A stretch of DNA of 64,000 bases from Gymnopilus junonius (Eukaryota > Basidiomycota > Agaricomycetes > Agaricales > Galerinaceae), in NCBI GenBank assembly GCA_015501075.1, contig JADNYJ010000001.1, forward strand, positions 930,001-994,000. Direction: 5' to 3'. Position 1 is the stretch's first letter. Each line of letters opens with the position of its first letter. A program made the translations under genes and the position numbers. Of this stretch, positions 12,782 to 23,898 are shown piece after piece. The notes beneath the pieces are model-generated. The model saw nothing but the letters and a program-made list of their open reading frames with translations. It had not been told where the DNA came from and made no database searches.

Positions 12782-13918
12782 ATGAATTCTAATATTAACG
12801 TGCCTCACTCTTCTATCTGCGTCATTGTTCTCAGTTGAACGAATCTTTCAGGATCCCGCAGCCATAGCAGCTTTGTTGGAGCAGCTCAAGTCGTCGACAG
12901 CTTGGCAGGAACTGACTGCTTCGACTCGGGCCTCAAATGACAATGGCGAGCTAAGGACGGTCCCATCCTCTTCAGGATATCTACTACCGCAGAATTTGCC
13001 GTCAAATGCTGCCGGACATAATACACCTGACGCGGGTTCTAGTGTCGCATCTCTGCTCTCCCAACTCAATTCGTTCCCTACCGATCCTGTGCCAGACCAG
13101 CATGCTGCGGCTACCACCCATGATTTTGGGCGCAAACGCGATGAAATTGAAATGAAAGGTCCTTCGGCAGTTCCTGTGCAAAGTTTACCCTCTACTTCAG
13201 GGTCTAGAGGCTTCCTGCCAGGACGCGTCGAACCTTCCCAAGACCTAAGTAAGTTCACGTTTCGTCAGGCTCTTCCTCTAGTCTCTGGACTGGTGGATGA
13301 TGCGTCCTTCATTTTCGAAATAAACAAGGTACGAACCAACCCAGGATTTTGCACTCGACCTATTCGTTAATAGGAACGAAAAGTAGATGAGAAATGATCA
13401 AGATGCTCTTGAGCGTCGCCTGTGGCTCGACAGAGAAGCTATCTACGCCAAATATCAAGAAAAAATAAAGGTTGCTCAAACTAGGTAGGTGGTTTCATCT
13501 TGTACTCTTCGCTCGTATTGACGTTGCGGACCCTTCTAGGGCTCAAATGATCGGTGTAGTAATCTCTCAACATGAGCTTAATGTCCGCAAAAACACATCC
13601 AGAAAATTTGAAACTGATACGCTATCTCATTGACAGATGATAGCAGATGCATTTAAGAAGGAATTGTTCAAGTTCGACTTGGAGCATGTCATTCCTGCTT
13701 GGGATGGTCTAGCTTCAAGGCAACAGCTTGAATTGTCCCAACTCAATGTTCCAACTATGTGTGTAACGGGTGACAATGAGCATCTAAAGGTACGCCTGAG
13801 GAGTTCCGATGATGATGGCAATCTCATTGGAAATTTAATCGTCTGCCAGCGGCAACAACAGGTCATACAGCTATTGGAAAGTCTCGTCGGACCGAAAGTG
13901 TCTACGCCTGCAGTCTAA
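12782..13918 (+). CDS. Orphan basidiomycete protein with coiled-coil centre, unknown function
   Basis: The ATG at 12782 (MNSNIN) is chosen because an intron from 12800 to 12851 (GTGCCT to TTTCAG) joins in phase to DPAAIAALLEQLKSS. Later introns follow EINK (13329), KVAQT (near 13485), QMIG and NEHLK; the stop is at 13918. The first half is low-complexity and rich in Ser, Pro and Asn. The second half is ordered: FRQALPLVSGLVDDASFI, then a charged helix DALERRLWLDREAIYAKYQ, then DAFKKELFKFDLEHVIPAWDG, LNVPTM and a last helix RQQQVIQLLESLVG. About 280 residues in all. I do not recognise a named family; the ordered half resembles unnamed mushroom proteins. Codon use and introns look normal, so it is probably a real expressed gene. 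No membrane segment or signal peptide is seen. Confidence 0.65.
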
Positions 13919-14566
13919 TCAATCTGTATTTGATTGAGGCCGTGTCATGTCCAACCGTGTGAGGCAAGGTTAAACACCCCTTTCATACGCGGAATGCCAA
14001 AGGTCAAGGTTTCCCAACAATTATTGGAAAGTGGGTTGGAATCGCAGTATTTAATGAAGTCGTTACCCGTCTCCGTCTGCTCTTCGCTCCTATTCGTTAG
14101 GGAAGTTTGGGACATAGGAGGCCCTGGGAAACTCCAAGCATCTGGGACGCGTTATTTCAGTTTCTTCGACGTGCGTATGTGGAGCGATCCGGCAATCAAC
14201 TGGAAGATGCGTAAAACGACATGATAAGTGATATGTAGTGATAAGAGCTCTGTACATATGGAATAAAACAGAATGAGAGACAAATCGTCCCCTGCAGACG
14301 AAGTAGCGCCCAAGTTAAACAGTGAAAGAGTATGCGTTGCTGATGATCTGAGATCGAAGGAGACAGAAAGCTTAATGGTGGCTTAATGGAGTGCAATTTC
14401 ACACACGCCTTGTCAGAGTTTACTTGTTCCGATTGCATGCTCGGAAGATCGGTCACATTCACAAGGAGGTCCATTTGCTGTTCAATGGCGTTTATTTTCT
14501 CCATTCAACCACCACCAATGTTTTGCCGCTGTCAGCGATAGCTTTGTACCCCTTGTTCATCGACAT
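13919..14566. other. Intergenic interval, nothing assigned
   Basis: It lies between two plus-strand genes and should hold the upstream region of the alpha/beta hydrolase. The open frames present (for example 13934-14224) carry no family signature and start with poor context. Confidence 0.45.
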
Positions 14567-16530
14567 GCCTACTGTTGACCTTCATAGCAAGGACGACTAT
14601 GCCTCCATCTATTACACGACAAACACGCCCTATTGCAATGTTGGTGGCTTTGACCCCGAAAAGCCCCCTATCGTCATCCTTCCCCCGGCATTCCTGGATT
14701 CGACATGGACTGAAGCTCAGATGGGAGATTCGAGATTGAATAAGAACTACAACATTATCGCCTTCGACATGCGTTCTTCTGGGAAGTCAATATGTCGCCC
14801 AAGCGGCCGACACGACAGTTGGGTGGACGCAGCCGACCTAGCGTTTTGTTTTCAGGTACGTAAAAGCTTGTCTCGATCAAAGAGCACCTTGGTGAATGTG
14901 TTGATATTCCCTAGATACTGCATCTTCCACCGAGCCATATCCTTGCATTGGAAGGCACCTCAGTTTACTGCGCTCTTCGCTTCGCTGTCCTGTATGCATT
15001 TCTAACCTTCTACTATCTACGTTGGATCACTGAGCGCTAGACCAGCTTCCCAGAATTGTGCCTTAGTCTCACTTTGGTCAATGTCCCTGCTCCTTCTGAG
15101 TAAGCATAATTCTCGTGATTCCTCTTCAGCCGTACCTGTACGTTAAACTTCAATTCAGACTGAAGTGGATATATCAAAACATCGACGAACTTGTTCACGC
15201 CGCCTGTTTCTCAGACGACCTAGAGCCCTTTCAGCAAGCTACTTTCGAATGCATTGAATTTCTATTTGGGCCTGTGAGCACCGACTTTAATGGAAACGGA
15301 TCATACTTACTCAACTTGCGCACCTACAGAATTCTGATGCAGACTTAGTAGATGATGTAAATCGAATATCTGATTCTTCTTAAAACTTATTAACGTGAAG
15401 CATAGCTTGTTACCTTTTGGGAAACAACCATGCCCCCTTCGCAACGAGTCCGAACAGCGGAAACCACTAGCTTATATATTAACGTTCGTGCCAGAAATCT
15501 TCAGCGCCTTGATTTTGCTCATTTGATTTACAGAGATCACCAATGGACCCAGAAGCATGTTCACTAATAACGCAGCCTGTTCTGGTGATACAGGTCATCA
15601 ACAGTTTCGCTTCCTTACAAGACGACGGCTGATAACAATAAAATAGGGCGAAAAGAATGAATTATGTCCCAAGAAATATGCGGAAGCCCTTGTCGAGCAG
15701 CTAACTGGGGTGCCGGATGGTGCGGTTCTCTATGAAGTCAAAGGTTCGTAAACTTTCCTGGCAGATCATTCTTGGCTTTGTTGAGCAGTCTTTTAGGTGG
15801 AAGATCCATGATTTCTGTTGTTCCGGGGAATGCTTCCATTGTGAATAATGTATTCTTCAAATTCCTGGGTCGACTTCCACACTATCGATCAGACATTACC
15901 CCGCCGACACTGTCATTACGCGATCGGATGAAAATTGCACTCAACAGGTTTTCCGAGATTACTGGGATGGACATAACCTCTCTAGATCCTCTATCTTCGC
16001 TGTCATTTTCGTGTGTTACAGACGAGGTGATGACTGCCCAGACAGAGATTTTGAAACATTATCAGAAAGGAGCAAGAGACGCGTTCACGCCTACCGCAGT
16101 AGAAGGAAGCCCACCGAGAAGGTATGGTGCCATTTTTCCTTGATTAAAGCCTTATCACCAATTTTTCTCCAGATACTCGCAGAGAGATAGAGAAGAGTGG
16201 TCATACACGGAAAAGAGTAGACTATCCATCAACAGTAAGTTCATTCAACGTCATCCAATCCAACCTGGGTAGTTCCTTAGAACGCTGCTAGGCAAAACAA
16301 TTTCACTACATCCGGATCGCATCAACTTCGATATCGAACGAATCCACAAGTCATCTTTACGATCAGAAATTCAATCATTCCAATCTTCAACTACAAGTGG
16401 CGATGCCCCTCTCATCAAAGGCGCTTTCTCTAGTATAAACGACAAACAAAATGGGAAGAGATTGAAATCATCCAAGGCCATAGAGAGTCAAAACATCAAT
16501 TCGTCACCATCTATTCGTTTGCGGTCTTAA
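14567..16530 (+). CDS. Alpha/beta-hydrolase fold protein
   Basis: The ATG at 14567 gives MPTVDLHSKDDYASIYYTTN. Spliced by hand with about nine introns; family text fixes most joins: PPIVILPPAFLDSTW, IIAFDMRSSGKS, ILALEGTSVYCALRFAVLF, CLSLTLVNVPAPSE, LKWIYQNIDELVH, then ITQPVLVIQGEKNELCP and MISVVPGNASIVNNVFFKFL. It is an esterase/epoxide-hydrolase-like fold with a helical cap (DDLEPFQQATFE). The nucleophile region reads EGTSVYC, so the last glycine of the usual G-x-S-x-G elbow is not present; activity is uncertain. The C-terminal 130 residues are basic and Ser-rich and probably disordered. No signal peptide, so cytosolic. The substrate cannot be inferred from the sequence or from its neighbours. 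Confidence 0.75.
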
Positions 16531-16900
16531 AATCTTGAGTAACACGACCACTATACTTAATTTATTCACGACCTTCAAGACTTTGGCATTTGTTTCACTA
16601 TCTCTGCACGCATATACCGTTTCCTGCACCTCACAGCATGTTGTATGTATGTATGTATGTACCAGTATATGCCACAGCTCGCTAATTGACACAAATCGGC
16701 TTGCGCCAACCATCTCTTGTCAGGGCAGATGTGTTCTTTTATTCCACAACCGTGTATGTATTAGAACTAGATGTAAATGTATTCAAGAAGGTAGGGCCAC
16801 ACGTCTGTCTACACAAGTCCACGCGACATAGAAGCTATCAAGTCTAAAGGCTCTAAAAATCATCACTTTGCAGGTCCGAACAAGATACAATAGCATGCGT
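16531..16900. other. Convergent 3' flanks with a short TGTA microsatellite
   Basis: The interval separates the ends of the plus-strand hydrolase and the minus-strand UDP-glucuronate decarboxylase. It contains about five tandem TGTA/TATG units near 16640-16661. No gene is seen. Confidence 0.6.
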
Positions 16901-18565
16901 CTAAAGGCTACCTTCGGCCATTTTTGCCTTGTAATATCTGACCATTTCTTCCAAACCCATGCGTACAGTCCACCTCGGTTGCCAGCCAAGAGATTCCTTG
17001 GCTCTAGTGGTATCAGGTCTGCGCATCTGGGGGTCATCGGTAGGCATCGGCTTGTATGCAATCTGAACACGACGGCTGCGCTTGACACCATCCTCATCTT
17101 GAACCTTCTCCACGATCTCGCGGACAAGTTCAGCGAATTCTCCGATCGAAAATTCGTCTCCATTACCAATGTTGACAGGCCGGGTCTCGTCGGAGTTCAT
17201 AAGACAGATCAAACCATCAATGAGGTCATGAATGTATTGGAACGAACGTGTTTGTTTGCCATCGCCATAGACCGTCATATCTTCACCCTTGAGGGCCTGA
17301 ACGATGAAATTCGATACAACACGGCCATCGTAGGGATTCACTAAGTTGACTAGATGAGCATAATTTAGATAGCTAAATGATTAATATCACCTACTTCGTG
17401 GGCCATAAGTATTGAAAATACGAGCAACACGGACGTCGACACCATCTTGACGTTGGAAGCCATATGTCAAAGTTTCAGCAACACGCTTTCCTTCATCATA
17501 ACATGCTCGAGGGCCGATGGGGTTGACGTGGCCCCAACTGACAAAAAATAATGAACAAGCCAATATATGGACATATGACACGTACTATTCCTCATGCTGA
17601 GGGTGAACCTCGGGGTCACCGTATACCTCTATTAAAAAGGGACATCAGATCAATGATGGACTGTATCCGAATTGTAGGGCAGAAAATACCTGAAGTGCTA
17701 CTAATTAGGAAACGGGCTTTTGTGCGCTTTGCAAGTCCAAGCATATTAAGGGTGCCCATGAATGACGTTTTGATAGTTTTGACGGCGTTAAATTGGTAGT
17801 GAGGAGGAGAAGCAGGGCAAGCGAGATGGTAAATTTCTGATCGAGTAATGTTAAATGTATGTTATGAATAAAAGAAAAAAGGTAAAACATACGATCACAT
17901 TCAATCATAAACGGCTCAACCACGTCATGTCGAACCATTTCGAAGTTGGGGTGGCCAATCCAATGACTGACGGTAGTCTTGGAGCCAGTGAAGAAATTAT
18001 CGAGGACAGTAACTTCATGACCGAGAAGCATAAGCCTATCGACAAGATGGGATCCGACAAATCCAGCACCACCGGTGACCAAGATACGCTTTCGCTGAGA
18101 TGGTGGAAGCAACTTCACGGGTGTAAAACGAGACAGAGTGGTGTAAGAGATGGATTTGATGTCCGGATAGTAGATGGACTTCGACTGGTAAGCAGTGTGG
18201 CCTTGGGTAAATCTGGCATGCTGGACCTCCTGTTCATCCATATCTAGGGACTTGTCGCCATCCTCACTCTCGGCGGGAACTGCATAATGCGGGCGAAGAT
18301 ACAAGGACCGAAGGACGTCGAGAGAAACTTCGCTATCAAAGCCGAAGCGGTTGACACCAACAGTGGTTATTTCATTACCGTTTTTATCCAGAGTTTTGAT
18401 CTACGTGAGTGGATGTGAGTCAGTGTGAACTTCTCTGAAGTATGACACGGCGGTCAAAGCAGCGCGTGGAACTGAAGGAACATAAATGTATTTGCGGATG
18501 GAGCAGGCGACGGGAGAGAACTGGTGAAACAGAAAGAAAAAGGAACTCACGGAAGGGCCGACCAT
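16901..18565 (-). CDS. UXS1: UDP-glucuronate decarboxylase (UDP-xylose synthase)
   Basis: Converts UDP-glucuronate to UDP-xylose with bound NAD, feeding xylose into wall glycans and glycoproteins; acts in cytosol or Golgi. The ATG at 18565 gives MVGPS, followed by an intron and then an N-terminal extension without a clear membrane segment. The Rossmann core starts at [20 protein letters not shown], with [20 protein letters not shown], the [17 protein letters not shown] block, the YxxxK pair in [10 protein letters not shown], and [12 protein letters not shown]. The C-terminal half ([32 protein letters not shown]) is typical of the SDR family and distinguishes it from dTDP-glucose dehydratase. 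Stop at 16901. The gene is divergent from bystin with 179 bases between the start codons. A C-terminus of [11 protein letters not shown] is normal for the family. Confidence 0.95.
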
Positions 18566-18744
18566 GATGCGCAAGATTTAGGAAAGAAAAGAGTGACGGC
18601 GATGAGTTTCCAACTTTCCACCTTTATACGCTCCGTCCCTTGGCGTTTGTTGCCTTATTTAGTTAGTATTAGTATTAGTAATGGCATTTGCCGATCAAAA
18701 AATGTCGACCGAGGCCGTCTAATTCGAAAATCAAACTCTGAACG
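18566..18744. promoter_or_regulatory. Divergent promoter interval UXS1 / bystin
   Basis: Only 179 bases separate the start codons of the two divergent genes, so both promoters must lie here or overlap the 5' ends. A repeated TTAGTA unit is visible near 18660-18678. Regulatory use is inferred from spacing only. Confidence 0.5.
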
Positions 18745-20484
18745 ATGCCCCGAGCAACAAAACCCTCCGCAAAGTCAAGACACGATCCTCTCCTCGTCCA
18801 GCTCGATGAGGATGAAGCACAATCGAAGTATGGTCGTGTATCTCAGCCTGGAAAGCGTAAAAAGTCAAGGCACGCTTCTAGCATGGATGAAGATGCAGAC
18901 GAGGTTTGGTTTGTGATCTTTCTTCTTGGAACAGTCTTAATATTCCGTCTAGGTTATTTTAGATCCCAAGATGTCTCGACGCATCTTCGAATTGGCCAAA
19001 GATCAGCAGGATGAACTAGACATAGATGAGGATGTACAGGAGGCGGAGGACGAGGTAGATGATGCCCTGTCCAGACCACGAGGAGAGGTTGCATTCGATG
19101 ATGATGACGAACATTTTGACAACACCGGTGAGGAGATCGAGGAAGAATATGTGAGTTGGTGTCCTGTGCCATAAATTCAAGCTCATTCGGAATCTTGAGG
19201 CAGGAAATCGACGCAGGCGACATGGAAACTCTTGACGCTCTTCTACCGACGAATGCTGGAGAACGTAAAACACTGGCCGATTTGATTTTTGCCAAGTTAG
19301 ACAGCGGTGAAGTAACTAGCACTGCTGCTATCCAAAAAGTCCAACAAAGTAGGTATCATGGTTTCACTTTCTCGCTGTACACGCTCAACTTTTGTCGGTA
19401 GATCGAGAAGCACCTGATCCTGCTGCAGGACTAAACCCCTCCGTTGTTGAAGCCTACACCAAGTTCGTTCCTATATTTTATGACGCCTTTGCAAACCATT
19501 TTACTTCTCTAGAATCGGCATGCTATTACGGACCTACAAATCTGGTCCTTTGCCCAAGCTCTTCAAGGTCATTCCTTCTCTGCCTGCATGGGCACGCATG
19601 CTTGCTCTTACGCATCCTGAAAACTGGTCCCCTCATGCCTGCTTTGCGGCAACAAAAATATTTATATCCAATATGAAACCAGCCCAAGCTCAGCTTTTCC
19701 TGAGCGTGGTCATTTTGGACGCCATTAGGGAAGATATTCGAGAAAACAAAAAGTTGAATGTTCATTATTACCAGGCCTTGAAAAAGTCGATATACAAACC
19801 CGGTGCTTTTTTCAAGGGCATAATTTTTCCACTTCTTGATGTAAGTTTTCTGCCTCGTCGAAAAAAACAGCCAGACTTACAGACTGGTTAATAGCAAGGC
19901 TGTACATTAAAAGAAGCTACTATCATTGCTTCAATCCTTGCCCGTACCAAGGTCCCTGTGCTGCATGCTTCAGCTGCACTGCTTCGAATTGCCGAGATGG
20001 ACTATACGGGTAATGATCATAACACATAGTGTAACCAACCTCGCTGACATGACCATCCAGGACCTAACTCGCTCTTCATGCGCGTCTTAATAGACAAGAA
20101 GTTTGAGCTACCGTACAAAGTCGTCGATGCTATCGTTTTCCACTTTATTCGCTTGTCAAACACCTACAAGGCCAAAACACGGGGCGACTCAGAAAAGCTC
20201 CCGGTGCTATGGCATCAAAGTCTGCTCGTCTTTGCACAAAGGTACGTTCTCAGTTGTTTTATGGAAGCTCCCAGGTGTTTCATGAACGCTCCAATTCGCC
20301 ATTGCTCATTTCAAATTACAGATACGCGTCTGATCTGACCCCGGATCAAAAAGATGCATTGCTGGATGTGATTCGTGCGACACCTCACCCCCAAATCGGT
20401 CCTGAAATCAGACGGGAATTGGTGAATTCAGTTGCAAGAGGCGCACCAAGAGTTGATCCCAACCAGGATGTCGTGATGTCTTGA
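18745..20484 (+). CDS. ENP1: Bystin, 40S ribosome assembly factor
   Basis: Bystin (yeast Enp1) binds the pre-40S particle in nucleolus and cytoplasm and is needed for 18S rRNA maturation. The ATG at 18745 gives MPRATKPSAKSRHDPL. The N-terminal 150 residues are acidic and basic low-complexity (DDDDEHFDN, EEIEEEY). The conserved bystin domain begins at about ADLIFAKLDSG and continues with GMLLRTYKSGPLPKLFKVIP, WARMLALTHPENWSPHA, FISNMKPAQAQLFL, LNVHYYQALKKSIYKPGAFFKG, LLHASAALLRIAEMDY-like text and KKFELPYKVVDAIVFHF. Six introns, all joining in frame. It ends with ARGAPRVDPNQDVVMS at 20484. Full length, no frame break. It sits divergent to UXS1. Confidence 0.96.
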
Positions 20485-20736
20485 TGATATCCAGATTTGT
20501 TCTTTCTTCCTTTTTAGAATGCTCCTTGTCGGAAACTCCTCGCATCTTTGTATTCTATATATCTAAGGGTTATTTCTGGATTGCAAATCGGATGACCATG
20601 TATTTTCCCATCTTCAACTACCGGCTTTTCCGGCGCAACCTCATTCCCATCCTTATCTTTATTAGCACACTATCGCCTTCCTTGTCAAGTTGTATCACTG
20701 GAGTGCATTTTTACTACTTTGAACTTTAGACTGATC

Positions 20737-22078
20737 ATGAACAGACTTTCGCGTCTTATTCCTAACTTTTCAGGCAATATTGTTATCTTGTCAGAACCGG
20801 TAACCCATGCACCAGAGGAGGCGAATGCAAACCAAAAATCAACGGATGAGGATGAGTTGCTTGGAATGCAGTGTGTTATGGCGGACGCCCAGAACCCCAG
20901 ACGACCTGTTATCGGTACGTGCTATTTCAGCATAGGCTCTACATCTTATTGGTCATACCTACTTTTTTGAACAGGTTCCTGGATGATGTTTCCAGGCGCT
21001 GCACTGGCTCGCATGATAGCGCAAATCGGATATGATGTATACCCAGTAATGTCCGCTTGAACTTCGAAACTGACTACGATTGAAAACAGTTTGTCCTGAT
21101 TGACTGCGAACATGGCAACATAGACGATTCAGCCATGCATGCTGCTGTAAGCGCAGTTGCTGCAGAAGGTGTCTCGCCACTTGTTCGTATACCTGCACCG
21201 GACAATGTTTATATCAAGCGTGCACTAGATTCCGGGGGTTGATGTTCCTACTTGAACTTTTTACCTTCGGTACTAAACAAGAACACTTTCCTTTCTTAGC
21301 ACACGGCATCTTGTGTCCCTCGATGTCTACAGCCAAAGAAGCACGGTCCCTGGTCTCATATGCGAAATTCCCAGCAACAACAAAGGTCGTACCCTCTATG
21401 TTTCCCAACCCTCCTCCTTTACAAGTGCCCAACTCGAAGCTATCTGGTATTCGAGGTGTGGGCTCTGCTTTCGCGCATGCTGTCTTTCGGCAGACAATGG
21501 CAGACTACATACGCACTGCCAACCGAAATACCTTCATTGCTGTGCAGATAGAGACGCTCGAGGGACTAGAGAACTGTGAAGAAATCGCAAAGGTGGACGG
21601 AATCGGTAGGAGTCTTCGCCACTTGAACGAAACGTTGACGTTGATCATGGCATCGTACGATGGATCCAGATTTGCTTTTTATCGGGTCTGTCCTTCTTTG
21701 CCTTCTTAGTGTCGATTCTGGGATCATATTTATCATTTCATTCGAACGAATATAGGCCAAATGACCTTTCATCTTCATTGGGCTACCCCCCATTAGAGCA
21801 TGAGGCTATCCCTGAAGTTCAAGAAGCCATAAAACGGGTACTTACAGCGGCTCATGAGGCAGGAAAGTATGCTGGCATGTTCTGCACTGCTTCAGAACAT
21901 GTTCACCGTCGGTTTGAACAAGGATGTATGTTCACTTTTATATTATGTTTTTGTGGTCCTACTTAATAAACTCCAAGTTGACCTCATGAATCTTGGAGGA
22001 GATGTTGTTGCACTGATGGAATGGAATGAAGCACAATTAAAGAAACTCTCCGATATAAGAATAAACCCTCCTTTCTGA
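20737..22078 (+). CDS. HpcH/HpaI-type aldolase/citrate lyase family protein
   Basis: A class II, metal-dependent pyruvate aldolase fold that splits 2-keto-3-deoxy sugar acids or 4-hydroxy-2-oxo acids to pyruvate and an aldehyde. The ATG at 20737 (MNRLSRLIPNF) is the best start, but an internal start at about LLGMQCVMAD is possible since the conserved domain opens at RPVIGSWMMFPGAALARM. Motifs: FVLIDCEHGN (active-site region), SPLVRIPAPDNVYIKRALDSGAHGI, a metal-binding IETLEGLENCEEI, GPNDLSSSLGYPP and GMFCTASEHVHRRFEQGF, which follow the family order. Introns are short; one donor lies within GG|GGTTGATG so that the spliced codon is Ala. Length about 320 residues. The substrate cannot be told from sequence alone. 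Cytosolic. Confidence 0.88.
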
Positions 22079-22129
22079 ATTCCAATATATCACCACAATC
22101 CATAATGTGTTACACGGTCTACCGAGCTC

Positions 22130-23702
22130 TTACTTTGATTCCATTTGGGCGTCAGTTTGAATACCCCATTCAGGACCGAACATCTCGTTACTTCTGCCTT
22201 CGATTTCGTTGATGAGCTTCTGAGCACTCTCTACGCCTGCCACCGGTAAGCGAAGACGGGCAGATGGTACTCCTGGCTCTGCTTTCGTATCAGAGAAAGG
22301 AAGATGAGATGGTAGAATGCCAGCCTGACGGAGGACAGTGGCTTGGTCCCACCAAATGTGCTCTAGTCACCATCAATGTAGATCAACGGAGGGAACTATG
22401 CCTGAAAACAAGGTACAGACCGTTGTAAAGTCGGTCGCCACGTACATTGACAACAGCGATCATCGGAATGTCTAGCTGCTTTCCCGTCGGAGGGACTCCA
22501 GGGAGAAGCCAATCGACGGTGCGGTCGTGCGTAAATTGGTATACAAACTCATCTAAACATTTGTGAGACGGTAAGAGTGTAGTGAAGCAGCATTTGTTCT
22601 TAAACGAACCAATCACTCGATCTGGACCGATAGTGCGGGAAACTACCTGGAGATTCACGTCGGGGGGTTCCTGAATATGGGGCAATAGTCTGTCTGTGGG
22701 GCATCTTAATCATATTTTAGACCCACTGGAATATGAAATGATCTCTGTAGAATGCTGTAAGTTGATCACGCCCTATTCCGCCTGTCATCTAGATAGAATC
22801 TAAGAGTACTGTTGTGAAAGGAAACTGGCTTGAATGGCTCACTGTTGGGATATGGTTTACATAAGGCTCAGCCTGTTGGAACAAGCTTGCGGTGACTGAT
22901 CCCAGAGGAAAATTGCAAGAGACTCACGACCATGGTGCCCATAGTTCTGGCTACACTCCTTTCCTGGAATTCGAAGAAAGTGTGTTCATCCCAAATAGCC
23001 TCGAGATCAAAGAAAGGGCCACCGATATGTTTTCGAAGGAAGACGAGAGTTCTCGTGTGGGCAAGAGCAGCATTGCCAGGGTCATATCCTTCTGCTTGTG
23101 GCAGAACAAACTGGTTAGAGTCAGTCCGATAGATGTGGCTAGTTATCAGATTATTGGAAATATCTACGGGGTTAGGGGTATTGGTTTTCAGGTGAATGAG
23201 GGCAGGGATATGGGGACTTGAGAGAGGAAATGAGCCATATCCGACAAACGCTGCAACACGACGGTCCTTATCCACCGCTTCAAATACAGCAGAAATAACA
23301 TCGATATCGTATACTATAGAATGGTGAGTGTATTCTGCCTAGAAAAAAAGAGGAACGATACGTACTAATCACTGCAAACTTGTCTTTAATGTCGACTTGT
23401 TCCAAGCTCACCAAGGCATCAATTGCTTGCTCAAGTACTTTCCCTACATCAATTTGATTTGAGGCTGTGATTCCTGCAACGGCAAACCCTTCCTCTGCCC
23501 ACTTTGCTATGGGCACAGGGTCGAGAGGCTTGGTTGGCTGCGTGCTGAGTGGGACATGATTAGGGAGATAAAGTACAACGCCAGGACCAGTACCTCTGCG
23601 GGAGAGAGGTGGCTGGACGACTATATCTGGAGATACATTTATGAGCGGGGGAGAAGGAAGAGGGACAGGCTGCTCGTTTGGCGAATTGGGATCGTAGAAC
23701 AT
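22130..23702 (-). CDS. Dienelactone-hydrolase-like domain plus SnoaL/NTF2-like domain protein
   Basis: The first in-frame ATG is 23702 (MFYDPNSPNEQPVPLPSP). The N-terminal part is an alpha/beta-hydrolase-like unit: GTGPGVVLYLPNHV, WAEEGFAVAGITA, VLEQAIDALVSLE, RRVAAFVGYGSF. The C-terminal half, starting at MTGGIGRDQLTAFYRDHF, is NTF2/SnoaL-like: IGPDRVI, EFVYQFTHDRTVDWLLPGVPPTGK, MIAVVNVRGDRLYNEHIWWDQA, LPVAGVESAQKL. Seven introns join in frame, stop at 22130. The place of the hydrolase nucleophile reads FAVIIYDIDVIS instead of a G-x-[CS]-x-G elbow, so the first domain may be non-catalytic. I know similar two-domain proteins annotated as carboxymethylenebutenolidase in mushrooms; the true reaction is unknown. 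Cytosolic. It is divergent with the chromate transporter. Confidence 0.75.
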
Positions 23703-23898
23703 CAGAGTTCTTATCAAAGTGCCATTCCTAGATTGGGAAGTCCACTTCCTATTTGGGCGGTCATTAAGCGGCCCGGTATTTACACGTGCATCACCTCATT
23801 GCGTGACACTGACAATGTCAGTCCTCTTCACTCTTCTATGTTCTCTCTTAAATACGTTAGATTGTCGCGATGGACGGACCGTGTTGGACACTGTCGAA
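23703..23898. promoter_or_regulatory. Divergent promoter interval, DLH-like gene / chromate transporter
   Basis: 196 bases lie between the two start codons. No recognisable binding site is claimed; the call rests on spacing and orientation. Confidence 0.45.

Noticed and set aside
16639..16661. TGTA repeats as a regulatory or mobile element
   Set aside because: A short simple repeat in a 3' flank; no terminal repeats or target duplications are seen.
17855..18247. Plus-strand frame of 130 codons
   Set aside because: Antisense to the N-terminal half of UXS1, whose motifs are plain.
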